Positions 1-8,735 of a DNA stretch of 64,000 nt are shown one piece after another (position 1 is the stretch's first letter; every line of letters begins with the position of its first letter). The stretch is taken from the NCBI GenBank assembly GCA_036936605.1, contig JAUPFV010000005.1, forward strand, positions 232,405,770 through 232,469,769, written 5' to 3'. The notes under the pieces were generated by a model that searched no databases, was not told the origin of the DNA, and saw only the letters and a program-made list of their open reading frames with translations. The position numbers and the translations under genes were made by a program. Origin of the DNA: Limnanthes douglasii subsp. nivea. Taxonomy: Eukaryota > Streptophyta > Magnoliopsida > Brassicales > Limnanthaceae.

Positions 1-422
1 TATCGAGTGTTCCCTACAAATTTTGGTCATTACTATATGAAGTATATATTTCCAATATAACACAAATAATTCTTGTTCAACTTACAGTTGCGATTCCAGT
101 TATTTGAATAACGCTGACCATATATGAAAATATATCGTCAAACCCTTTCACATGGACTTTCCAATCTGTATCCTTTAACAGCTTATATATCCAAGCATCT
201 ATGATCTATCAATTAACAATTAGAAGCTTAAATCAGGAAATGACAATTACTGAAAACAAGAACCAGCGGTGTATAGGTAGACAACTTAGACGGTAACTTA
301 AATGAGGTACCCTATACTAAGACATTGCTAGATGTTGCATATTAATATTGCTAGACGTACAAAAGACACATTGCTAGATACACTAATTTAACATTGCTAG
401 ATACAACTAGAAACCTTATTAC

Positions 423-1160
423 CTTGAAGTCGACTTGAGTTTTGTTAGGCAGTTCCATTATCTCGGTCACACTAATGGAAACCCTATACGAGAACTTCGA
501 CATTGGCAAGTACCATACTTCTGGATCTTCTTCGTGGTTTTTTTTCATCGCTTTTTTGTACTCACTGACATTGATGAGTTTCGTTGTCTTTTTAGGCAAC
601 GGCCAATCTACGACAGTAATCTGTTGTTGTTTGATCTGCGTCGGAGTAAGTAAGTTCCACCTAGGCATGTCATCAACATGCACCTATAATAAAGCATCAA
701 ATTAAACTGTTAACATTACTTTTTGAAGGTGATTGAAAATACAAGAGATCTACTTACATCAACGTCTGTTTGTTCTTCCTCGATGGAGTCCAGTGTACGT
801 CTCTTCTCGTTTTAATTTTCAACAGCATTTTCACATTTTTTGTAAAATGATTGAGTGCAGTATACAAAACTATCGTCGGCCAACGGTGTAACAGATCTGA
901 CAATCAGATCGTTAGATGCTACTTTATCTTGTAGGGGTGTTGCATATGAAGATGGCTCGACCTGTTTTAGTTTTTCATCACGCGTAATAACTTCAATCTT
1001 CGCTGCGGATTGCTGTTCTTCGTTAATAATTGGAATTACCTTTACAGGAGATACAACTTGTGATAGTTGTTCACACTTTGCTGCTTGTTCAATCCTATGG
1101 TACGCCAACGTCTGTATAGTAGACTGGCGCGTGGCTTCAGGCGCTGCTGTTTGCACTTCC
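423..1160 (-). pseudogene. 3' exons of plant-mobile-domain-like gene (two exons)
   Basis: Two exon-like blocks continue the minus-strand gene that starts at 4625. The first runs 1160-758: acceptor TATTAG before GAAGTGC, donor GAT/GTAAGT. It encodes a hydrophilic, Gln/Glu-rich stretch beginning EVQTAAPEATRQS and has an in-frame TAA after ENAVEN, after which reading continues to the donor as NEKRRTLDSIEEEQ. The second runs 683-423: acceptor TTATAG/GTGCATG, donor TTCAAG/GTAATA, and encodes VHVDDMPRWNLLTPTQ onward, rich in Lys and hydrophobics. Intervening DNA is AT-rich. I do not recognise a catalytic Ulp1 Cys/His/Asp domain here; if present it would lie beyond the left edge. Good splice sites plus the stop suggest a recently decayed gene. 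Confidence 0.45.
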
Positions 1161-1581
1161 TAATAACATAACATAAAAATATCATCAACATACATTACGA
1201 GTTTAGTGCAAGTCTCATTGCTAGACTAGGTATTAGTCGAGTGTTGCGATTTACGCCTATTAGACATTGTTATATACGGCTTATCATATTAATATAGTGT
1301 GATTGCGATTTGTTTGATATGACACACATTATTGTTTTATTCAGTGATTGCTAGACTTCAAACATTTTGTGGTTGCGATTTGTTCTACATGCATCTACCA
1401 ATTAACATTGAATCATGATGCAAATCATGTCTTAAAAATTTCTAAAACTGTCAAAACAACATTTTCATAAAAACAACAACCCATCTTAAATATTATCCAA
1501 CCTAGAGTTTGAACATTTCAAAACCTGCCAAAACATATTACTAAATATTTATGAATCTTAACGATTTTAAGATCCACTTAC

Positions 1582-3229
1582 ATCTTCAGCCACATTCTCC
1601 ACCACCTTCTCAGAGACAAGTTCTGGCACCAGGACTTATGTTGCTGCGTTCTCCACCCTAGTAGGTGCTTCTTCAATCTCTTTGGTTGAATCAGCATTAG
1701 CCACAACTTCCTGCTTGTCAGCTTCTTCTTTGTCCTGACCTGTCTCTACATTCTGTCCTTCCTCTACGGCTTCTTTGGTGTTCTCCAACTCTTGTTTCGT
1801 AGTTTTTGTTCCTTCGTTGCACCCTTTGTCCAACTGCTCACTTCTGTCCACCATTAGCTCATGCCCATCAACCTCGTTGTTTCCAACTCCGTGTCCCTGT
1901 TCAGCTAAGAAAATTTCATTTTGCGCATCGGCAGCATGAGTTAGGGGTGATAAGTTTCCTGCCACATCCCCTTTCTCATTACCAGCGTCACAACCAAGTA
2001 TTGTAGTCCTTTTCTGCTTCCCAGCGACATCAACAGCAATAGCTTCTGGTGTAGTAGTTTCTTGCTGTGGTTCAACATGTGTTTCAGAGTGAACACACCC
2101 TCCATCTCCTTCTAACTTCTCCTCTTCAGATACTTCATTTTCTTTTGTCTCAGTTGTCTCAAACTCCTTCTCTTCTTCTGTTGTTTCCTCCGCCTCAACA
2201 TCCTCTTCTTCTATTATTTTTTCGGTCTCCGAAACTTGTTGGCTCCTCTTGGGAACAAATCCATGCCTCCGAGATTGGTAAACCAATGTTTCCTTTACTA
2301 CCTTATCGCTGATATTGGCAGCCACAGTTTCAGTATCCTCCTCATTTTCACGACAAAACGGAATTGATAAGGTGTTAAGCAGATCCTCATCCTCAGCATT
2401 TACACTTTCCTCTTCCACCTCGAGCTTTTATTTCAGCTCATTCAACTCTTTCATAAATTCTTCAATTTGTATCAAACAAGCATACGAAATAGTTTAGATT
2501 ATTAACATTGCTAGATACTTCATATTGAGATTGATATACGCAACGTATGAACATTGCTAGATGCATTATTTTTACATTTCTAGATGCAGCAGATTAACGT
2601 TTCTAGATACCTTAAAATGATGTTTGCTAGATCCCTTACAATGATGCTGCTAGATACAGCATCTAAATATTTCCTATATACAGTGTAACCACCTTATATA
2701 GATACAACCTATAAACGTTATTAGTCCTTAAAAACATGGGAATACTCACTTCTTTGTTTTTCTCCTCAAGCGACGTTTTTAACTTTTTGTTTTCAACTTT
2801 CAACCGGTACATCCCGCTTCATTTTTTTAGCTTCTTGTTGTCACGCAGCACAGACTGTGACAACCCTCCAAAACTTGGAATACTAAACCTACGGTTGTTT
2901 TTCTTTTTCAACATCTCCCATTTTTTTGTACCAACTCTCGACTTCTTCTCCCCAATGAATTCACGCAATGTAACATCATAATTCTCTGCTTCTTCTGGTG
3001 TTGTTGTGTTGTCTTTATCCTCGGTGTTCGAACTCTTTTTACTGCTTGTTCCAGCCCCGTCATGTACCTGTTTCTTCTTCCTTCTTAGACTTCTGTTTGC
3101 AACAGATTTATTTCTTTTCCTACTTCTTCCTTCACTTGTTTCCGCAGTACCTTCGTAGTTCCTCCCCGAATCAATTTCTCCAAAAGCATCACAATCAGCC
3201 TATGTCAACGATAGCTCATCGTCCATAAC
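1582..3229 (-). pseudogene. Acidic and coiled-coil middle exons of plant-mobile-domain-like gene
   Basis: Exon 3229-2750 has acceptor TTCTTAG/GTTATGG and donor GAA/GTGAGT. It encodes an acidic/basic low-complexity region (MDDELSLT, then Arg/Lys-rich and Ser/Thr-rich parts), then YDVTLREFIGEKK and a short coiled coil (VENKKLKTSLEEKNKEV). A TAG follows MDDELSLT, and a frame change is needed before the coiled coil. Exon about 2462-1582 (donor GAAGAT/GTAAGT) encodes a very Glu/Thr-rich stretch of about 260 residues (for example TTEEEKEFETTETKENE); it has a TAA near its start and another after ENAAT. Such charged linkers between a mobile domain and a Ulp1-like domain are common in plant transposon-associated genes. 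Stops in every exon favour a pseudogene, though a different isoform cannot be excluded. Confidence 0.5.
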
Positions 3230-3469
3230 CTAAGAAATACAGTATAATATGCATTCAGCTTCGCAATATAATAATCATGGATGCATTTTACAAACAATTA
3301 CTATAGCCAATTAATGGTATAGTGGATGCGATTTGTTTGATGTTATGATTGCTAGATATGTTGATTTGTTGGTCACTGTTATATAGATGTTTGCGATTTA
3401 GGTACTGGGCTCATGTGTATGCGATTTGTTTGGTGTTATAATTTGTACACTGCTAGATACGTTAAATAC

Positions 3470-4625
3470 CTGGTCATCCCTGAGTTCACTAACCATCTGG
3501 ATCATTTCAAATGTTGACTCCTTACCCTCTAACTCCCACCACTTGTAACACCTAGGGATTATGTTTGGCCTTGGTATTTCAACGTTTATCAAACTATGCT
3601 CCATCAGAAATGGCTGCAGAAAATATAACTCAACATTACAAACACGGTTTTGAAAATAATGTGTTGATCGTAAACCATTGTACTTACAAATAGAAGAGCA
3701 ACGCATCCGATCACTCTACCGGGCTTCCCGGCCTTAATACATTTGTCCAGTGATTTATGCAGCTTCTCAACGATTGCTCTAGACCAGTCATAGTCGTTTA
3801 TTTTTTCTAGATTCTCCACGTAGAATACTACTGTCCACCCGACGACATCGCCTGACACTGAAAAGAACAGTGTCGAGCATATGAAAAGTATCAATAGACG
3901 AGCAACATCCTTCGCTTCGTCCTCCCCTCCTTTTCCTTATATCTTTCTTGATCGATTCCTACAAAATAAATAACATCATAGTAAGAACCTGCAAGAACAA
4001 TTCAAGACAGTTACGCCTACCCAAACAGAAGCATACTAATATACTTCTTTGACATTGCTAGATAGAGTAGGCTGCATTGCTAGATACATGCAGAAACATG
4101 CAGATTTTTGTATCATACTAATATGCATGCAGCATAAACTCAAAACAAATATATTTTTATAGATTTGATTCACCTTTATCAATGCATTAAACACTGATTT
4201 GTCGTTGGTTGGCCCGTTTCTCCTTGTCCGTGGACTCAAAAAAAATTATGGATTAAAATGGAATCGAGCTCAGCTCCATCAGCAAACCGACCGATAAATG
4301 CGCCTGTTTTATTCATTGGCATCTCTTTGTTCCCGTGGTTCAGCCCAAATATGTCCTTCACATCCTTCGTAGTTAGCCTTACATGCTTACGTCCTATCTT
4401 GAAAGCCTTCCTTCTCACATCGTAAAAACTACAAATCTCCTCAATCGGGTTGTGGAACTCTTTCAGCTTCAGATTCTCGTTCCTTACATCGAACGATGTT
4501 TTGAGAAACGTATACAACGGTGTGCCTCGTGCAGCATTTATGTGTTCAGACATAATTATATCCCGTCTTAGAAGGTTGATTATGCTTACCAAGCCTGACC
4601 TGTAGAATATTCTTGTCTTAATCAT
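3470..4625 (-). pseudogene. Plant mobile domain-like 5' exons of a transposon-associated gene
   Basis: Three exons on the minus strand. Exon 4625-4174 encodes MIKTRIFYRSGLVSIINLLRR through IFGLNHGNKEMP; the segment VRLTTKDVKDIFGLNHG resembles the start of the plant mobile domain / DUF1985 fold. An eight-T run near 4229 breaks the frame before SPRTRRNGPTN; the donor is AAG/GTGAAT. Exon 3958-3688 encodes ARLLILFICSTLFFSVSGDV, then an Asp-Trp-rich helix (INDYDWSRAIVEKLHKSLD) and GRVIGCVALLF. A clean 74-nt intron (GTAAGT...CTGCAG) leads to exon 3613-3470, whose PFLMEHSLI...PRPNIIPRCYKWW matches the family pattern of an aromatic-E-H motif followed by PR..KW. Family identity rests on these patterns; function in the cell is unknown. 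The first exon of 3958-3688 is not open to its acceptor, so the gene is probably dead. Confidence 0.55.
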
Positions 4626-4985
4626 GTTTGTCTGTAAACATTCCCATTTGAAAACTACTTAGTTATAATCCGAACAATCCCATAGTAATATATGTTTCAC
4701 CCATCAACCAATTAAACAAAAAAACTAAGCAGCGAACATATACATTAACAATCGAAGACAACACTGGTGCAACTAACTCGACAACAACATCAGTCTCACT
4801 TCATTGCTACATTGCTAGACGTGACCAAGTCCAACTACTACATTCCTAGACGTGTAGTGCATGACGATAAACTAGTCGCAGACATTGCTAGATACGGCCG
4901 CAAATATTCTCTACATTGCTAGATACGTACAACATCCCTGCATATGCACAAAAAACTACCTCAACTCTATACATTGCTAGACATT

Positions 4986-5800
4986 CGTACTTGCACCAGA
5001 CGACATTGCAATTCTATAGTACAACAACAACTACCCAGTGTCATTGGCATCGTCTGACAGCACTATCGACACTGTTATAACCACGCAGACATTAACCAGC
5101 CATGTCTAACTACTAACGCTTGAGTAACACTATGGAGTACAACTAAATTTCAACACCATGGAGTAACACTAACGCTGGACTGTAAACGAAACCCGAAAAT
5201 GTCGTCGGAGAACGGAGAACTGTCCAATACATTACTCAACGACAGTCACTACTCCAGTGACGTCGATAAAATCGGCTTTTAAACACACACAAACACGTTA
5301 AAACGTCCGGCGAAAACAACAACTACCTCGAACGTACCTTATCGACGGTGACGGTATCGGGTTGAATGTTACCGTCGCCAGAACGGTTATGGTCGACGAT
5401 ACGGTTAAAGCACGTTCGGTTCACATTCGTGTTTTGGGTTCGCTCTCGCTTTTCGTGTTTCTCTCTCCTCAAAGTTAGAAATGTGAAAGTGGAGGGAATT
5501 GGAACCCAAAAGTCAAGATTAAAAGTTAAAATAAAAAGTGGGTTTCAACAAAAAAAACTCTTTTATATCCTAGAAGATATTTTTGTCCAAAATGTGACTC
5601 TAAATAGTTTATGAAACTAGTCTAAAAATGGGTACCATTTTGACTAGATATTTATGGGTATTTTCCTCAATTTCGTTACCGTTTTATTTATATATAAAAA
5701 CAAAGTCTATGTTTTCAAGGCCATTCTTGTATTGAAGAACGAGTGTAAAAGGATGAAGTTAAAAGTAAAAAACGAGATGATCAGCTAAGCTAACTCATTT
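4986..5800. other. Intergenic DNA between the mobile-domain gene and the PIN gene
   Basis: No gene seen. The left part is relatively GC-richer and may be 5' flank of the minus-strand gene (around 5160-5480, with ACGGTAACGGT-like repeats near 5340-5400). The right part is AT-rich and should hold the PIN promoter. Confidence 0.5.
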
Positions 5801-5804
5801 CTGC

Positions 5805-5810
5805 TATAAA
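5805..5810 (+). promoter_or_regulatory. Probable TATA box of the PIN gene
   Basis: TATAAA within GCTATAAAACAG, about 100 bp upstream of the chosen PIN start codon and followed by A/C-rich leader sequence. Spacing and context fit a plant core promoter; the start site itself is inferred. Confidence 0.5.
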
Positions 5811-5906
5811 ACAGAACAGCCAAAAAAAGGAAACAACACAAAATACAAAATACAAGCGCAAACACAAAAACAGGAGTTGAAAATTTGGAAAAATAAAATC
5901 TTGAGT

Positions 5907-7530
5907 ATGGTTACTTTGAGTGACACCTACAATGTGGTATCAGCCACCATCCCTTTATATTTCGCCATGATAATTGCTTACGCATCTGTAAAATGGTGGA
6001 AGCTATTCACACCAGACCAATGTTCAGGAATCAGCAAATTCGTGTCCAAGTTTTCGATTCCGTTTCTATCTTTTCAAGTTATTTCCGAAAGTAATCCTTT
6101 TGAGATGAACCCGAAACTTATACTATCCGATTTGCTTCAGAAAGCACTTGTGATTTTGATTCTGGTAATAGTAACCGTATGCAGTGGAAAAGGAGAACGC
6201 TTGAATTGGATCATAACCGGTGTTTCTCTCTCCACTTTACCAAACACATTGATTATCGGGATTCCAATCTTAAAGGCAATGTATGGTGACGAAGCGGTCT
6301 CTTTTGTTTCCCAGATTGTTGTTTTACAGAGCTTGCTCTGGTACAACTTGCTGTTGTTTCTCTTCGAGTTTGGTGCGGCGGAAAAAGCAGCGTCTAGTGT
6401 AGCAGCTGTAGAAGGAAATGGTAAGAAAACAACATGCAGTGTTGTAGTATAGTTTTGAGTTTCATGGGTGTATTATAGTTATTTGTGTTTTGCTACTAAT
6501 GTAAATGTTTATGTCTTCCTTGTAGGAGGAGAAGATGAAGAAAGTAGGACAGTGAAGAAGAAAGGGAAGGCAATGCACATTCTATTAACTGTTTGTAAAA
6601 GACTGATTACCAACCCCAACACTTATGCCGCTGTGCTTGGCCTCATTTGGGCATGTATTCACTTCAAGTAAGTCTCTAAAAACAAATAGCTCGGTTGGTA
6701 AAGCAGAGGACTGAAAATTCTTGTGTCACTAGTTCAATTCTAGTTTCAATATGTAAGAGTAAACTTGATCCTACATAGGAAAGGTCAATGGTATATATCA
6801 ATGCTTAAACCTTGAATTTTGATAACTGAATTCGATAACATACTCAATAAATTGTGCTATATTTATTTTTATTCTTATTTCCAGGTGGGGAGTGAAAATG
6901 CCAGAAGTTGTTAAGAACTCTATTATGATAATGGCGAACGGAGGACTTGGCATGGCAATGTTTAGTTTAGGTACAATTGATATAGTTTCGTTTGCTAGAT
7001 TGGTTTTCAGATTTGTCGAAAAGAAAAAGAGACAATACAAGACCTTTTTTACAGGTGTTTTCATAGCATCTCAGAACAGTTTAGTAGCATGTGGAAAAAG
7101 AATGGCTATGGTAGCACTGGCAATGAAATTCATAGTGGGACCTGCTCTAATGGCTCTTTCCTCTTTTGCTGTTGGCCTTAGAGGAAACTTGTTGAAAGTT
7201 GCAATAGCACAGGTAATTCCTATCAACCTTCTTTTTTTTTCTTTTTTGATCATTTAAATTTGATGTTAAAAGTATTTATGTGATGCTATTGCTGAGTGCA
7301 GGCAGCTCTTCCACAAGGGATTGTGCCATTTGTGTTTGCCAAAGAGTATGATGTTCATCCTAAAATATTAAGCACCGGGTAAATCGTCGAATTTTTTTTA
7401 CGCAGTTTCTCAAAATATATAATCTGCAAAATGTTAACCGAAATACAAGTTGTTTTGTTACAGGATTATATTTGGGATGGTGGTTGCCTTGCCTGTGGCA
7501 CTGGCTTACTACTACCTTCTAGAATTATGA
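5907..7530 (+). CDS. Short PIN-type auxin efflux carrier (PIN8/PIN5-like), six exons, 347 aa
   Basis: Exons 5907-6420, 6526-6667, 6885-6970, 7055-7212, 7302-7378 and 7464-7530 join in frame to 1044 nt; every intron is GT-AG (105, 217, 84, 89 and 85 nt). The N-terminal half begins [19 protein letters not shown] and carries [25 protein letters not shown] and [24 protein letters not shown], hallmarks of PIN transporters. The central loop is only about 40 residues ([11 protein letters not shown] to KKKGKAM), against about 300 in plasma-membrane PINs. The C-terminal half has [45 protein letters not shown] and ends YYYLLEL. Length fits PIN5 (about 351 aa) and PIN8 (about 367 aa); the FQVIS..NP..MN pattern looks closest to PIN8. 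Family members with short loops sit mainly in the endoplasmic reticulum and move auxin between ER lumen and cytosol. An in-frame ATG at 5877 lies 30 nt upstream; I chose 5907 because PIN homology starts there. No defect seen. PIN8-like expression is typically in pollen, which is not shown here. Confidence 0.93.
6678..6750 (+). pseudogene. Organellar tRNA-Phe(GAA)-like relic in PIN intron 2
   Basis: Within intron 2 the sequence keeps the D-arm box (AATAGCTCGGTTGGTAAAGC), an anticodon arm with GAA (AGGACTGAAAATTCT) and a T-arm box (AGTTCAATTCTAGT). The order and wording match chloroplast or bacterial-type trnF, not plant nuclear tRNA-Phe, whose anticodon region reads ACTGAAGAT. Both halves of the acceptor stem are unrecognisable and several expected C bases are T. 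It lies on the coding strand of the PIN gene. It is either a small plastid or mitochondrial insertion or a SINE head derived from such a tRNA; the flanking TAAGAGTAAACTTGATCC is not a body I recognise. Non-functional as a tRNA. Confidence 0.7.
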
Positions 7531-8054
7531 AATTCTAGGCAAGTTTCGCATATATACATATACAACATAACGGAACTTACAGCTTTAGATATATACAAGT
7601 TTTACAACTAAAAATGTTACAGACAAAAGGTCTTTTCTTATCAATAACTTAAGTTAATTGTAAGGATTGTTACAAGAGTATTCATACAAGTTTGTTCAGT
7701 GTGTAACCCAAATATTTGTTTACTTATCAATTATTGATCCCTATGTTCCTAGAAATTCTATAAGGGCAATATTTTTTGTTTGTGTGCTAAGCAATATCTT
7801 GCATCAATCTTATTTGTTATCTTTAGTTATAGCAATGGGATTCTTTCTTGTACCGATCCCATGTTGTGTTTTATAGAGGTTCTTTTGGACTTTTCTTTCT
7901 TCCTTCTGAGACTAGAATATTTGGGCACCTGGTTTCACTTAGAATTGATAACCGGAATCCCGTAGGTATGTCATTCCTCTGAAAGAGAGGAATTGCAAAA
8001 ACAATTGTGAATTTTTCTATTGGAAACTAAGATCAGATACTGAAACGTCCGTCC
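7531..8054. other. PIN 3' flank, no further gene seen
   Basis: AT-rich sequence after the PIN stop codon, which should hold its 3' UTR and polyadenylation signals. Open frames here (for example 7667-7876) are hydrophobic, lack family patterns and have no splice context. Confidence 0.4.
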
Positions 8055-8237
8055 AAAAGTGATGTTAAATAGAAAGATCTTCTCATGAATGAGAAATTTT
8101 TTATTTTGAAAGAGCCCCATCAATATTAATGTCTTTCGTGGAAAGTGATGTTAAATGGAAAGATCTTATCTTTTATGAGTGAGAAATTTTTTATTTTGAA
8201 AGAGCCACGTACTCCATCAATATCAATGTCTTTCGTG
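8055..8237. repeat. Tandem duplication, two units of about 86 and 97 bp
   Basis: Copy 1 (8055-8140) and copy 2 (8141-8237) share AAAGTGATGTTAAAT, GAGAAATTTTTTATTTTGAA and end in ATGTCTTTCGTG. Copy 2 has small insertions (TTTTAT and ACGTACT). No coding potential. Confidence 0.8.
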
Positions 8238-8735
8238 CGAGTACGAAAGACACCGTTTGAAGCTAGAGCATTTATGTCAAAAAATTCACACGACAATTAA
8301 AAAAGCGAGAAAAGGAAAATCAAATTCTAAAATGAGAGATTTTATCCAAATTAATTTAGCTCATGTTATAGGCTAAAAAAATAACTACAATAGATGTATT
8401 GCCGAAGGCTATAAGTGATTGGAAATGGACCGTTGAAGTTTTGTAAAGTATGAACAGTTTGAATCTCTTTGTTGGTAGGAGCTAAACCGAAGTTTAGGTG
8501 CAAATACGTTTCATTGAATCTTTGTGGCTCTCATGTTTTTTGTTGCATGATCAACACATATTTCCTTTAATCAAATGGTCTTCGGTCTTCTACATTTAGT
8601 CATTCGGCAATACCTTTATTGACGAGTTACTTATAATATACACCTAAAAATTCTTCATTTAGGCTTATAGTAACTCCAATATCTGTTGCACTCAATGTTT
8701 CTAATCTTTAAAGACCAACTCACCTCCATTTAGGC

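Larger units (their letters stand above)
320..4985. repeat. Dispersed TTGCTAGAT/TTGCTAGAC motif, about 18 copies, with a second motif TGCGATTTG
   Basis: The 7-mer TGCTAGA on the plus strand recurs at about 326, 349, 372, 395, 1219, 1349, 2509, 2555, 2625, 2647, 3351, 3451, 4055, 4078, 4815, 4888, 4916 and 4975, usually as ACATTGCTAGATAC. Near-copies (TTTCTAGAT, TTCCTAGAC) lie at about 2579, 2602 and 4845. Random expectation for a 7-mer on one strand of 5.3 kb is about 0.3. A second motif, TGCGATTTG(TTTGAT), recurs near 1239, 1304, 1373, 3326, 3390 and 3420. All copies fall between the exons proposed for the minus-strand gene or upstream of it; I see none inside an exon. Origin unknown: a decayed minisatellite or an intronic signal are both possible. 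Confidence 0.8.

Noticed and set aside
1806..2497. Plus-strand frames opposite the acidic exon (1806-2006, 2067-2312, 2315-2497)
   Set aside because: They are shadows of the Glu-rich minus-strand frame (Ser/Leu/Phe-rich complements) and lack family patterns.
6678..6750. Functional nuclear tRNA-Phe gene
   Set aside because: The acceptor stem cannot pair and the wording is organellar, not nuclear; it lies in an intron of an intact gene.
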